From the NCBI GenBank assembly GCA_950295325.1, contig OX485808.1, forward strand, positions 44,587,609 through 44,651,608: DNA of 64,000 bases. The letters are read 5' to 3'. Below, piece after piece: positions 12,575-25,200 of the stretch. The DNA is from Polytrichum commune. Its lineage: Eukaryota > Streptophyta > Polytrichopsida > Polytrichales > Polytrichaceae. The notes below the pieces were generated by a model. That model was given only the letters and a program-made list of their open reading frames with translations, was not told the DNA's origin and did no database searches. The position numbers and the translations under genes are program-made. How positions within the stretch are numbered: position 1 is the first letter of the stretch; each line of letters starts with the position of its first letter.

Positions 12575-13144
12575 GGTACGCAACTCCCATACTATACGTA
12601 GGGGGCATCGTTCTTAAAACAACTTAGGAAAGCTTTTGTAAAAATTATATCAAATCATTAGGAAATAAAAGAACCAAAATTTTGGGTGAAGACCAAATTA
12701 AATAAAATGAAATATAGAAAAAGTTGGGTTGCATAAACTCCACAACATATATATAAAGAATTGAAAAACCTTTTTAAAAAAACCTATGCTTATGCATATT
12801 TTTAAAAGATCCACACAAGTAGTTGCCTCTAATTAAAATTAAAAGTCATTGGCAACGTTTTATATTTAATAGAAAAATATTAATTTTTATTATTAAAAAT
12901 CCCCAAAATTTGGGTAGTTTGGCCTATGGTACCTATATTTAAAAAAATCATCTAATTAGGTTTTGAATGCAGTTATATGCTTCAAGGAATATTCAATTTT
13001 TATATATAATTAAAATTTTGGATTCCTTGTTAGAAGGGCTACAAGAGTTTCCTACATTAAAACAAATTATATCACTCAAGATTGGACCAAAAATGCGTTT
13101 TAAGTGATTATAATAAGGGCCATATAATATGGGAGTTGCGTACC
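12575..13144. mobile_element. Candidate AT-rich MITE, 570 bp
   Basis: Ends are GGTACGCAACTCCCATACTA (12575 onward) and, inverted, GGTACGCAACTCCCATATTA ending at 13144: 21 of 22 bases match. The interior is very AT-rich and has no ORF. No clear target duplication; a TA dinucleotide inside the TIR would allow a Tc1/mariner-type boundary. It abuts the gypsy integrase relic, so it may have inserted into that element. Confidence 0.6.
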
Positions 13145-14280
13145 TAGGATTAGAACTTTGCAGAGTTGGCCGCGGTAGCCTCTTTGGAGCGTGTGTTGCA
13201 CGTTTTGGAGCACCGGATGAGGTATTGACGGAACATGGAAAAGAGTTCCTCGGTGTTTTTGAGGAGTTGTGCACTAAGGCTCTTATAGATCACCGTACCA
13301 CCTTGTGGGATCATCCGGAGGTGGGTGACTTGGCTGAACGGATTGTTCAGACAACCAAGCATGGCTTGAGGAAATAATGATTACTTTAGGGGAGCCATGG
13401 GGATTGGGACCTTGTGTTGCCTTGGATTGCTATGGGTTATCAATTTAGTAAGCATGCTTCTTTGGCGTCCTACAACCCATACTAGTTGTTGTATGGACGT
13501 GAGCCTATACTCCTGAGTTTTATTTGGGAAGAACTAACTCATGTTGTGAACTCGGATGACCCAAATGTTTGGGCCCAATGTTTGCAAGAGCGGGCTCAAT
13601 TCTTCCATAGGACCATACATATGGCCATGGAAAATTTGTCCATTGCTCAACACCGTGACACATTACATTATGCGCGTATTCGTAGTGGTGTTTACTGACC
13701 TCAGTTATGGAGATTCCGTCAAGGGGATCATGTTTATCTCCAATGTGAGGCAACTACAACATTGGATGTGAGGGTGAGGCACATTATTCTTTGGGTGAAG
13801 GAGGTGTTGCCAAGTGGTATGTTGTTGTTGGAAGACATGAATGGTAGGGAATGTCGCGAGCATTCCAAAAATTATGCCCATGTCATCTACCCATTGAAAG
13901 TACAATTCATCTTGAACTGGCCATCATACTAGAAGATCTTCCATGTTTTGTATGTGGAGAGAAAAAATGAGCGGCTACTATGCTCTTGTGTGATCAGTGT
14001 CAACGTGGTTGGCATATGACATGCCTGAAGCAACCTTTACTTTTTCTACCAACTAGATAGTGCAGTTGTCCTCGTTGTCGAGGATCTTCAATACCTGGTG
14101 GATCCACCAGTTGTACTCAATGATCTTGTACGGTTTTCACCGTGTTGTGCTTGCCCGAGTGGAAAATGAAGAGTTATGGTTTAGAGACGCTATCGAACAC
14201 GAGACGGTGGAATTAATTTTTTGGAATATGATGGCCAAACATTAGAGACGATTAAGGATGTGGCTTACAATGCACTGAGC
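13145..14280 (+). pseudogene. Decayed Ty3/gypsy pol: integrase followed by a PHD finger
   Basis: The integrase core is recognisable from ARFGAPDEVLTEHGKEF (second catalytic Asp region degraded) through ALIDHRTTLWDHPEVGDLAE (catalytic Glu) to QTTKHGLRK. Distal pol follows at 13486-13700 with LLYGREPI and AMENLSIAQHRDTLHYAR, then the DHVYLQ/ILLWVKEVLPSGML region. At about 13938-14085 one frame reads a PHD finger: PCFVCGE, LLCDQCQRGWHMTCLKQPL, then CSCPRCRG. It keeps all four Cys pairs and the His but carries two in-frame stops. In chromoviruses this C-terminal slot holds a chromodomain, so a PHD finger is noteworthy. Several stops and frameshifts make it non-functional. The 5' part (gag, protease, RT) is not seen; a candidate MITE abuts the upstream side. 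Confidence 0.85.
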
Positions 14281-14479
14281 CTACAGTTCCTTGGGATGAC
14301 GTTCACCACCCTAGTTGGTTGCGGAGCAATTCTTCATTATCCATGCTCTTTGGATTGGCATTGGTCCTATTCGCTTGGCGGGGCTCCATAGTTAGCTAAA
14401 AGAGGGTTGTAGAAGTGTGTTGTGTATGTGTGTCTTTGCTATGTTTTAGTTGTTAGTGGTGGTTGGTACTCGAGCTGTA

Positions 14480-14660
14480 GTGACACACGATCGATATGAC
14501 AAATGGCACCTGGGACTACTTAGGTTAGAACAACCATAAATTCCTCAATAATTGCTTGAATTCAACAATTGAGGTCGATGGAGTGATTGCTTGATAGAAG
14601 CAGAGGTCACACATCAAAATCATAGAGGTCTGAAGTTGTTGGGGTCAACAACACATTAAA
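14480..14660 (+). repeat. Decayed LTR fragment (same family as the solo LTRs)
   Basis: Matches the middle of the LTR at 45094-45969: CCTGGGACT, CTCAATAATTGC, GGAGTGATTGCTTGA, GAGGTCTGAAG(T/C)TG. It lies ~200 bp past the last recognisable gypsy coding sequence, where a 3' LTR is expected. This is the only positional link between the LTR family and the PHD-bearing element. Both boundaries are lost. Confidence 0.65.
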
Positions 14661-14734
14661 TCTATGTGATAGATCTTTATATATGTTTCCATATAGGTTT
14701 TGTATGTGATCTATATGAATATTTCCATTACATA

Positions 14735-14790
14735 TATAGAAATATACATATACATATACATATACATATATATATATATATATATTTCTA
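14735..14790. repeat. Microsatellite (CATATA)n/(TA)n
   Basis: Repeated ACATATACATATACATA passes into a pure TA run. Simple sequence only. Confidence 0.9.
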
Positions 14791-15159
14791 AAATTTCTTA
14801 ACCACTCACCTCTTATGTTGACACATATGAAAGTTAATTTCTTAAATTACCTAAATGATACCACACTATATATCTATTTATGGTCATTCCAAAATGGTAA
14901 CGAACTTGCCAATCAGACATCGTATGCATGAGTCATGAATGGATGAAGTTTACAATTTTCATTAATCTACAACTCATGCATACGAGGTCGTATCAACGAG
15001 TGTCATACCATTCCGGAACACTCTTTCATAGCCTTACAATGTACTCCAATCCAAATCCCAAATTCTACCTCCTTCAAAAAAGTCAATTACAAAGTCAAAT
15101 CGGCCATATGTTTTGCATAATGCAATATGTTTCATCTTTTTATTACTCTATTGTGTTCA

Positions 15160-15540
15160 CGACCTATGAAAATGGGGGGGGGGGGGGTAGGTATCCTCCA
15201 ATCCAAATTCCCTAACTGCACAAAGATGGCAATTCCAAAATTCACTTTTCCAACACTCATACCGTCCAAACGCTAACTTTTTTGACCAAACCAAAGCCAC
15301 CATTGGATCCATAATACCCACAAATAAGGGGGTAGGTCTACTCCAAATTCCAAAATTCCTTAAAATAAAGAAAGTCAACTTGCCTTCTAATAATCAAACT
15401 TGATATATCTTACAAATGGTGATACTTTTATGGCGGTTTTTTTTTCCACCATTGGACAATCATCCATAATGGGGGGTAGGCCCAAAAAATATTCATTAAA
15501 AGAACCCTCATTTTTGGGGGATGCCCTTGTAACCCTAAAC
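15160..15540 (+). repeat. Dispersed repeat with poly-G tract, inverted partner near 56.9-57.2 kb
   Basis: The motif G(5-13)TAGG(T/C) followed by a TCCAAATTCC-like segment occurs at about 15175, 15329 and 15470. The reverse complement of 56900-57180 shows the same arrangement (long G run, TAGGTCACATCC, CCTCCAAATTCC). Non-coding. Confidence 0.55.
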
Positions 15541-15544
15541 CCCA

Positions 15545-16015
15545 AAGCCCCAATGAGAGGTGTGAGCTAGGAGATATGACAATTTGAGTGGGGCGATGCC
15601 TAGGAATAGTAGTGACCTTGGAGTGGCGCACAAATTGTCAAGGTTAGAACAATAATAACTTCTATAATACTTGCCTGAATGAGGCGAGTAAGAAGTCTAT
15701 CAGTATGTATGTGAAGAGTAAATATCGATGGAGTGGTTGTTTGATAGAATTAGAAATCATACAACAAAGTTATGGAGGTCTGAAGCTATTGGGGGCTTTG
15801 AGCCTCACTGGCTAAGGGAAAATGTCTATCTAGCCCCAACTCTTAGGAGAGAGTCCCGAATGCATGTGTAGGAGGGTTGGTTACCAAGTTATGAGCTTGG
15901 AGATCTAAGGTATGGGGAACTAACCATGCGCCTGTATGGGATGTGCAAGGTTAGTGCTCGTGACACTTGCTAGAGTTGCGGAACATGTTAAGGGGAACTA
16001 GCAAGGGTTGCGACA
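15545..16015 (+). repeat. Decayed LTR, 3' portion
   Basis: Aligns from the middle to the exact 3' end of the solo-LTR family: AGGTGTGAGCTAGGAGATAT, TGGAGTGGTTGTTTGATAG, GGCTAAGGGAAAATGTC, GTGCAAGGTTAG, CTAGCAAGGGTTGCGACA at the end. Substitutions are many. The 5' third is missing or unrecognisable. Confidence 0.85.
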
Positions 16016-16229
16016 ATATAGGACATGGTTTTAAATGCCAATGATTATTTCAAGCAATTGAAACTTGATAACAATGATTTTCATCATTACTTGAAATAAA
16101 ACATTTTGGCAACCATCTCAATTATGTGATTCCTCAATTTTGTTGGTGTTGATTTTTGAATGTTGGTGATGGTTATTGAAATTGTGTGTTTCTTGAATGT
16201 GCGCAAGGATATGAAACAAGTACCTAGTC

Positions 16230-16570
16230 AGGTAGGTTTGTAAAATTGTTTGTCAAAATTTTAGGTTATGTAGAAACATGCTTGTTCTGTAGGTAGGTAG
16301 GTAGGTAGATGAGATCAACAATTTGCAATGTAACAATCGACCTTTGAGCCAATCAAAACTTGACACGTCACCGAAAACACTCCCTGAAATGGTTATGATA
16401 TAAGGATGGTAGGTATGTAAAATTGTCGTCTAAATTTTAGGTTCTGTAGAAATATGCTTGTTCTGTAGGTAGGTAGATGAGATTGACGGTTTGCAATATA
16501 ACCATCGATCTTTGAGCTAATGAAAACCGGACACGTCATCGACACTCCCCGAAATGGTTATGATATCGGG
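16230..16570 (+). repeat. Tandem duplication, ~170-bp unit
   Basis: Two units, about 16230-16400 and 16406-16566, share TGTAAAATTGT, TTTAGGTT, GTAGAAA, ATGCTTGTTCTGTAGGTAGG, TAGATGAGAT, CTTTGAGC and GAAATGGTTATGATAT. A (GTAG)n run has different lengths in the two units. Non-coding. Confidence 0.85.
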
Positions 16571-19261
16571 ATGCATGCAACGCCAGGTTTGTTAGCATCT
16601 ACCTGTCGTGAAGATTTGGCATCGCCATCGGCTCTTGGCTGGCACTAGAAGGACGAGGAGATTCCTTATAGCTGCGATGCAAGCTCAAGCGGAGTCTCGA
16701 ACTTGAAGTGCGTTGGAGGTACGTTGAAGTCTCCTGGGTTCTTGTTGGAGCAAATTGCAATTAGGGTACTTTTCTGGTGGTGTAAGATGCTTTGATGGGA
16801 AATTGGAAGATGGTGGTCGCTGTCCGGGTTGTCGGGATTTGTATTGGTAAGTATGACTTGAGAGTTGATGGTCGTCGTTTTGTTTTGTGCACATAGTCAT
16901 GCAAAACAATTCTATCTCTGCCCCTCGTGCCCCAACCCCTCTCTGCCCCTTCCACTGTGTTTGTGAAGGAATTCAATTCTGGCGGTGAGGGGAATATGGT
17001 GAAAATCCAATTTTAGGGCTACGATTTCGTTCCTGTCAAGACATCTCTCTCCACACGTGTCTAATTCCTGTTTGCCTTCCGTGATGATGAATTTCAGCTT
17101 CTTTTTGTGACACCGAGGAGAGGGAGGATCAGTCATCAAGAGGGGATGTCACATGGCAAGGCAGGTTGGGTTTGCAGTTGACGCAATAAAGGTTTTTAAC
17201 AAGTATAGGAACTCATTAGGGCTGCGTCTGCATTAGGCAGTCACGGCGGTCTTTGAGTTCTGCAATACAACATTTATCCTCGGCTTCTTGGGTTTGAAGT
17301 TTAAAGAAAACTTCAAGGCTCCAATTCATGCATCAAGAACCGTGGGTGCACTGGCCGTAGGGTCTCTCCTGGATCAGTTGTATAGTTTTAGGTAGAAGCG
17401 TTTTTTTCCCCATGAAGTGTATCATTCCCATCTTTGAAGACTTGAAAGAGCGATACACTGTTTTGTTGAAACAGGTCACTAAACCTTGCAGTTGAGTCTT
17501 GTCAGTCTGTTTATAAGGTGGAGGTCATTAACTATAACGACTTTAAGTCGTTCCTTGTTATTCAACTTCGAACTTCCAAATATTAACATTGCAACCTGTG
17601 GGTTTATTTCGTCTTTCACTAGCAGTGAGGCCTTTGGAAGGATTTGCAGGAGCTGGGTAGTACATCGAATGATTTAGACAAGCTTAGAATGACATTGACA
17701 GAGCTGTTATGCTTTTGGTTCTCAACCTGTCCGTGGAGTCTAGGTTTTGATATGCAGAATACAAACTGCGTCTGATGACCTCTATTTGTGTTTTGGATTA
17801 GCGGTGTTCTGTCGCTTCATGGACATAGTGGTGGATCTTGCTATGGGAGATTGCTAATGGAGCTGCCTGGGAAATCAGCCTCAAGTCGTTTGTTAGGGTT
17901 TTGTGCATTCTTGCTGGGTATATTATTGTACATGAAGGTTTTCTGTTGTACATTGTAGTTGTTGGAGTGTACCTGAAATCTAGAAAACGTATGCTTGGCT
18001 CCAAGGCTTACCCTAAACCCTTTCAACATGGTATGGATGCATGGACTCCTCTGGGAAGAGAATCTGTTGCAAAGTCCTAGATTCTATAAATCCAACAACA
18101 CCTACAGTCTATTTCACACAATCTTTTGTTGTTGGTTGTGTATAGCAATTTGGAGCTCTAGTATGTATGAATATAATAATTCTATATATTTCTATGTGCC
18201 TGTCTGATTTTGGGTTGATATACGGGCTAGGGGTGGAATACCTAGTTGGCTATTTATGGTAGTGATGAATAGTAAAGGTAAAGCATGAAGTCTTAAGTAC
18301 AGCAATGTAGACTAAGATGCTTGCGACCTGTGTGGGATAGTTGTGTTCTTTCAGATCTGGTCCTGATCCGGTTTGCTTTTATTTAGTGGATTTTGAATTT
18401 GCACCAAGAGATAGGACGAAGTGAGGCTTGAAGTGGTGAACGTGTTGGAGGATTGGGTCTTGAAGTAATGGCTACAATAGTTCCCTGTTCTGAGTGAGCC
18501 TTTAAGCATGTCAGAAATCTTTCTTGCAGGGAACTCAGATGGTGGTGATTGTGGAGCTGAAAGAATTGAACAAGTAAAGTGCTGTTTTGCTGGTTGACCG
18601 TGTCTTACAGCAGCAGGGAGAGGAGGACTATGCTGTGTATTCGAGAATTTCTTTATGATATGGAGGAGCATTATCTACTTTTCTCATCACATAAGTAGTT
18701 TGGACTCTGAAGGTGCTTGCTCGCTAATCTTCAAACTCCAATACCGGATTATGTTGGTTGGGTGTGGAGGTGAAAAAGAGCGGGTAAAGTGCTGATTTGC
18801 TTGCTGACCATGTCCTACAGCAGCCTCTGATCATGCTACTCTGTTGAGTGTGTCAAGCAGGCGGTAGATTCTATTAGTGACGTTTGTCTATCATGAGTAG
18901 AATGATTGAAAGTGCCTTACTCTACAATGGGAAGGATTCATGTACACGTGGTAGAATATTTCATTCAATTATTGTACATGTTTTGAGCATGTTGACATTG
19001 GTGGCAGGCTGCAGAAGGAGTTATGGAAGAGAGGTTCAAGGCTGGGAAAAACAGATGGTTCTTTTGTAGAGGCTTTTCAGACTTGTGCTAGTAGGACTGG
19101 GGTGCCACACCTAGTTATTGTTAAGGGCCTAATGAGGGTAATATCATCCATGCATTGTCCCATGTAGAACCTTCAGCGAGTGGTAATTCTTCTGAGTATC
19201 AGTGGAAAAGGACTGATTAGTAATTGTGAAGGTTTTCTATAGGGACTCAAGTGCATTGAAA
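16571..19261. other. Upstream region of the ARID-PHD gene
   Basis: 2.7 kb with no recognisable coding sequence. It probably contains promoter, 5' UTR exon(s) and leader introns of the gene starting at 19262. A 42-base block (GTAAAGTGCTG.TTTGCT...TGACC.TGTC.TACAGCAGC) occurs at about 18572-18614 and again at 18783-18824. Several ATGs precede 19262, so the mature leader is probably spliced. Transcript boundaries cannot be fixed from sequence. Confidence 0.35.
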
Positions 19262-22200
19262 ATGTTGTGGGCTACAACTGGTGGCTTGGTGAGAAACATA
19301 AAGTTGAAGTCAGTTCGCAGTCTACTCGTTGTAATTTGCGGGAGAAAAATCACAAAGGGGTATCATTCAGGTAAGACTGTGCAGGATGACTCGAACCAGG
19401 CTGCTACTCAGTTACAAGATAGACATGTGAATGTGCATAATCTCTTGGACGGCAGAATCAACGGTGATCCGTTGCAGCTCGAATTTGCTGACCTCGAGAC
19501 AGCCGGCTACCTGGAGGTTGTCATTGCTTTTATGTTATCAGTTTTTGTTTTTGGAAGGTGAATGACTGTCAGGAAGACTTGTTACTTTTTGTCAGCTCCT
19601 TTCACATATTAACTATTCACAAGTATAGGTTCTAATGTATCTATGGCAATGAGCTCTTTGTGAAGGAAATGCTGGAAATACCGACACAAATGGTATATTC
19701 CTGACTGTTACTGATAAACAGACGTGGATAATGGGCTAATTTTTCTGGTTTATTGAACTACAAAGAATGACATCATGATATATTTAAGAGGGCAGGAGGC
19801 AAGAGCTGGTACACTTATGGTATCCCAGTGTACCCCCTGTGCTGTGCTCTTGCAGCACAGGGAGATGCCAGAATGTAGTAGTCCTGAGTTTAGTTGCAAT
19901 TCTGCTACAGTTATTATAAACTTCTAGATTTGAAGCAGTTTGACACAACATGGAAGAAAATCTTCGTATTATGATTGGAATGCTGAAAGTGCAGTTGAGC
20001 TTTATTGCTGTGTCACAATCTTTGGTATGCTGTTGATGCGCTACTGTCAATGCAGGTCCACATTCTAGAAGATCCTTCTGAAGAGGAGCTGGGATGGAAA
20101 CTTGAGAAGTTGCATCCTGATTTTCTTGTTCTTCATGGGGATTGTCCTCCGGGAAAGGATGACGTTGGGAGTCTTGTATTGAGAGATGGCAAATTGGTTA
20201 CTTCAGAAATCCTCACATCATTTTTTGGTTCAAAGTTTCCAAATTTGGTATGTCAATGTACTACCTGAATTATACTAAGTTCCTCTCCTGTGATGCAAAC
20301 TATCTATTATGGATGGTATGATTTTCTCTAGCAGCTATTGTCCACACTTGAAGGTGTACTAAGGGGCTCAAATTGCTTTCCTGCAATTTAGGTGTATCTG
20401 GAGACCTTTGGGGTTAGGCTGGGTGAAGGGCTGCGCTCTCAGGTACGCTAACACATGTGCCTTATCATCTGCATGTCTAGAACTCATTGTCTAAAATTTG
20501 CAAGATAAAGTTTTGCAAAAAGCCGCCATGTTTTTCAACGGGTTGTTGTTTTTGTGAGGAGAAGGCTCAATGGAAAGTTTGAGCAGGATTATTGTCTTGG
20601 TGATAAACTTCATGATTGGAACATCACAATTTTAAATATTTGACAAGTCTCAGGTATTAAGTTATTGACAGGAGCTGGGTAGTTGACACTGTGTACTTTC
20701 TGATAGGCAATACTGGGTTGAGTTGTGTGAGGACAGTTGGATTAGGTTGAGAAGTTGGGGTGGAAAGATCCGTTTTCAACAATCCTCATATTAATGTATA
20801 ATATTGTAATACTTATGGCTGCAGGGTGTTCCCCATGTCATATGCTGGAAAGGTGGTCCGTCGGTGTCCTTGGTAACTCACTTCCGCAGAGCATTGCTGG
20901 CCTCTTTAAGAAGGTAGAGTAAATATCTTTTCAAGATTTCATGGGTTTGTAACTCAGGATCCTTTTTGCACTCCTACATTATTCTAAAATTACCCTAGGT
21001 CTAAAATATGCCTTTTGCAACAGCCCTGCAACAGAACCAAGAGATGCTTTTCAAATAGCATATGCATCTTTCCAGATCCATTGTGGGCAGACTAAGACTG
21101 CCAGCACTAATGGCCACCAGAAGGCAGCCAATGCTGTGCCCATACTTCTAGCAGTTCCCTTCTTGAAGAGTTCAGAGGAAACAGCTGACTCAGCTGGTGA
21201 GGAGGATGGCCTTAAAACAGTATCAACCCCGGACGTTGCACCTGTCCAGATATACGATGACGAAATTCATATTCGATTGCTTGTTTGTTCTGAGGCTAGC
21301 AGGCTGGTGAGTTCAATGCTCGCTTTTGATTTGTTTTCTCTATGAGCCATAAGTATCTGGAGATTGAGATGTACAGTTACCTCTTGCTCTCCTGCTGGTC
21401 CCACACTCTTGAATCTGGACTCTTGCATGATTATTGCATGTTTATTTATTCTTTGTCCCTTCTCTTGATCCAAAGATTCCCATAGATTATGACAATGACT
21501 GTATGGGCGAAGACTGTCAGATATGATGAGCACGGTTTGCTCGGAAGGTCCTCCTGTCATGCCATGTGGTTGTATAGATGCCCTCTAGTCAATTAATCTC
21601 CTCACTTGTACCAAAAGAGAGTTACATTATGATATCTCGTATTGGAGGACTTGACAAGTTTTGATGATGTGGCTGGATGTGCTCTAAATCCACCCAGTGC
21701 CTCTGTTTGCAAGCAGACATCGGCCTGGTTTGGAGCTCTTGAGGCTGGATTAAGTGCTCTCTTGACAATTGAGGTATGGATTCAAGCATTTATTGTTTCA
21801 CTCGGACCTCAATCTGGTTGTATACATATATATTTCTCAAAATCTTGTAAACCACAAGGAGTGGTTGTCTGGTAATAAGAAGTTTAAAAGTGCTGATATG
21901 ACAGGTCAAATCAGTTTCAGGGTTTGTTTTGCATCTCTTTTCATTGTTACTCAATAGGATAGTTCTAAGTGCAAATTTGGGGATACTTCTAAGTCTGTTT
22001 TTCTGTTCATTTATGTTCATATCCTTGCATGTTTTGTTTACAGGCCAAGGGAGCCCGGCTGTTGCACCGGGTCAGGTTTGTTACCTCTTAGCACCTCTTT
22101 GAGTGCTTGGCTGAATCTGGAAGGCTGAACATCCAGTCTTACCAACCTTTTATGGTGTAGTGCATTTCCAGTCTCTAAATTCAAAGCTGTCCTGATTAAT

Positions 22201-25200
22201 GCTGCCAACACCTTATGCTAATTAGAACATAGGCCGCTCCAGTTTGTGTACATTCTTTCACTGCCTTCTTATGACAAGCCTCACTATCGAATGTTTCTCA
22301 TATAGCCTTTAATTCTTAAAGTCATTGAGTTGTGTCCTGATTACTGGTTTTCTTCCATAGTTGCCATGGTTTTGCGAATTGTCTCAGTTCAGGTCAAGTG
22401 ACAAAGTGGAACTAACATCCTCATTTTGCAGTGCCCCTGCACCTCCAGTGGCTGCCGCATCATTACTTCGTGGAGTAGTCACCATGCGGTGTGATATCTG
22501 CACGACTACTTTTGCCCGAGTTCCTCTACTAGTTTCTGGGGCTGCTCAAACTTGCTTTGATGATCAGGTGAAAATTTCTATAACTGAAACTCTAAATAAT
22601 GTCGCAGTTTATTTTGATTTTGGTAAGATAGGAAATTCCATTGTACTTGTGTCATAGTTTAAAGGGTTGGTAACTTTGGAAGGGTTGGTATTAGCTTATT
22701 TGTGAATTATATATGAGCAGATTATAGATGAAGGTGATGCTTCTTTCAAGTAATGCTTGCAGATTATAGATTGGGCTCTTTACTGACAATAGAGTGTGTC
22801 ATTATTTGGAGATATCTACAAATGAAACCAGTAGCCTTGCTTTGTCTTAGACTGACCTTTTTCTCCATATGAACTAAAGGATGTACCTCTGTTGTTGAAG
22901 GGACTCTAAATTGTACCAGCCTTTTTTGTTTTCTGTCTCCTTTTACCCTCTGATTAGGGCCCCAAGTGCTCTGCAGAAGCCATCAACTAATGGATTGCAC
23001 TTGTCCAAACAATGAATGTTCACATGCATGTGTATCTGAAGGCTATCAAAGTGCTTGTGTTTGTTTGTGCAGCAATTAGAGAACAGTGTGAGGAAAGAAT
23101 TACTTGACAAATGCGGACAAATTCGGCTAGCAGCTGAGGACAATGAGGGCCAGAAATCCTCCCTGAATGTTGAATTGAGGCGGTCAGTCTCTGTAGCATG
23201 TGGGGCTTCTGTTGTGGAGCTTAAGATTAAGGCACCTACTTGGGTAGGACAGGTAGACCATCTGACAAGGCCTTTTCTGCCACTTTGAATCCTTCTAGAG
23301 TATTTCACGCTGTCCCAAAGGTCTGTTATTAGGAACATGCAAATGACACATCTCTAGTCAATGAAATGTAGCCTCGACACTTCCTTGGCTTACTTCTTGG
23401 CAAGGAATTTCCGAATGAAGTATGAGAGGATAATTTTCTGCAGCTACTAGTCAGAAGGTTCAGAGATAGAAACTTAACATGCTTTCAGAATATTCTGATC
23501 TATACCTAATCACAGGAAGAATATCGCACATCAGGCATGTGCTTATTCTTGATAATCCTTCTGTAAATTTTTTCTTTGACTTGATATTCTATCTCCTAGT
23601 GCTGACATTGGTTTTTCCAGCATCTTTGTGAAATTAGATTGTATCGTTCTCTCAATGCAAGGGACTCCTTTCTACATATTTGCATCTAGGAATGTCAATT
23701 ATTTGGATAAGCTTGGTGACATAGGTCTAGCTGCACAGGTCTTAAGACAACTAGCAGCTGAGTCATCTTACCGAAGCCTGGTTGCACTGGGCGTTGCTGG
23801 TGTAATGGGAGCCTCTGTAGCTGCATTCGGGATGGAAGATGCTGCTCACCTGATTTCCTTGAAGCGTCTGTGGGATGACAGCTTCATTAAGGGGGACTCT
23901 GACGGTTTTTGGCCAGTGCCCTCATGGTTGATTCCGCCTGTTGCAAGCAGGAAGCGGATGAGACTGCTTCCATCTGTGAATGTGAATGATAAGATGCTCG
24001 AGGATGGGAAGGTATTATCAAAAGTAAACGAGGAAGGAAGTAGCAATGCCGGTGAGTAGTATTTAGCGTAAATAAGAAAATAACAATGCTATTTAAGTTG
24101 AAATGAGCGGGAAGAAATGTACTGTTACATTGAGATCCTAAAGATGATTACTTTATGAAAGTAGTCACTACTTGAAGCACCTATTTGGAACCCTGTGTGC
24201 ATGTAGTCAGAGAATTAGATGTTGAAAAGCTAGCACAATATTCTAATTCTGGATGCTCTAATGTCCTTGACAGCCTTACTTAGCAAGCACAGGAACAAGG
24301 TTGTGTTGGCTGCGATGAAACCAGTTCAACATACGAGTCGAAGGAAGTTCATGCCCTTTGCAAATGCCGTGATGGCTGCCCAGCATGCAGGGTGGTCCAT
24401 GAAGCTGGACGTCTCCAACAGGTTTCTCCCTTACTACCACCCATTTTGTGTTCCAGAAACTGCAAGTTGCTTTCTATGTACAGTAGTTGTGTTCTACTGT
24501 GGTAATTTTTTTTTTTGGTGTGGTACGAGGGGGAGTGGTAACCTTTTCTTTAGTGGATGTTGTTGGAAACAGGAGAATCCAGAACCATATCTGATGTCTA
24601 ATAGTAGAGAATTGCATGGATCAAGTATTTTCTTCTTGAAAGCGAAATCCCTAATGATTGCGAAGTCCAAATGTGGTTGCTAGCCAATTTGTGCTTTTAG
24701 ACAGCCCAAATACATCCCTTCAGAAGTCACCAATTGATTTATATGTGTCCTTGAATCAATTTATGCCATCCTTGGAACACACTCCTGCATTGTTGTCTAT
24801 TTTTCCCCTACTTATGGTCTTTCATTTTCACAACTCTCATCAAAATGTTATTTTAAGCTTTTGTCTACTACCATTATGCCATGTGTATTTCCATGTAGTG
24901 GTTTGAGGTTGCCTTGCTTGAGGGCATGAACTCAAATGAGCATCCTATTCTTACATCTTCATCATTTTTGAGGTGAATATGTGGTGTGTAGTGTCTTTCG
25001 TCTTCCCTTCATTGTAACACAATAGACCTCAAATGTGTTACATGCTTGAAATTGAAGCGGTTGGGGTTGCAGAAGCTTTCAATTTATTAGTTATTAATTA
25101 TTCAATCAAGTAGATGATATAAACTCTATTAATTAAATTTTATGTATTAATGTTCTTTTACGTCTTTAAGATATGGTTTAGTACCTAGTCAATAAATTTT

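Noticed and set aside
23628-23738. N-terminal extension of ARID-PHD exon 10
   Set aside because: Intron sequence; the AG at 23737-23738 gives VLRQLAAESS in phase with the previous exon, matching the family.
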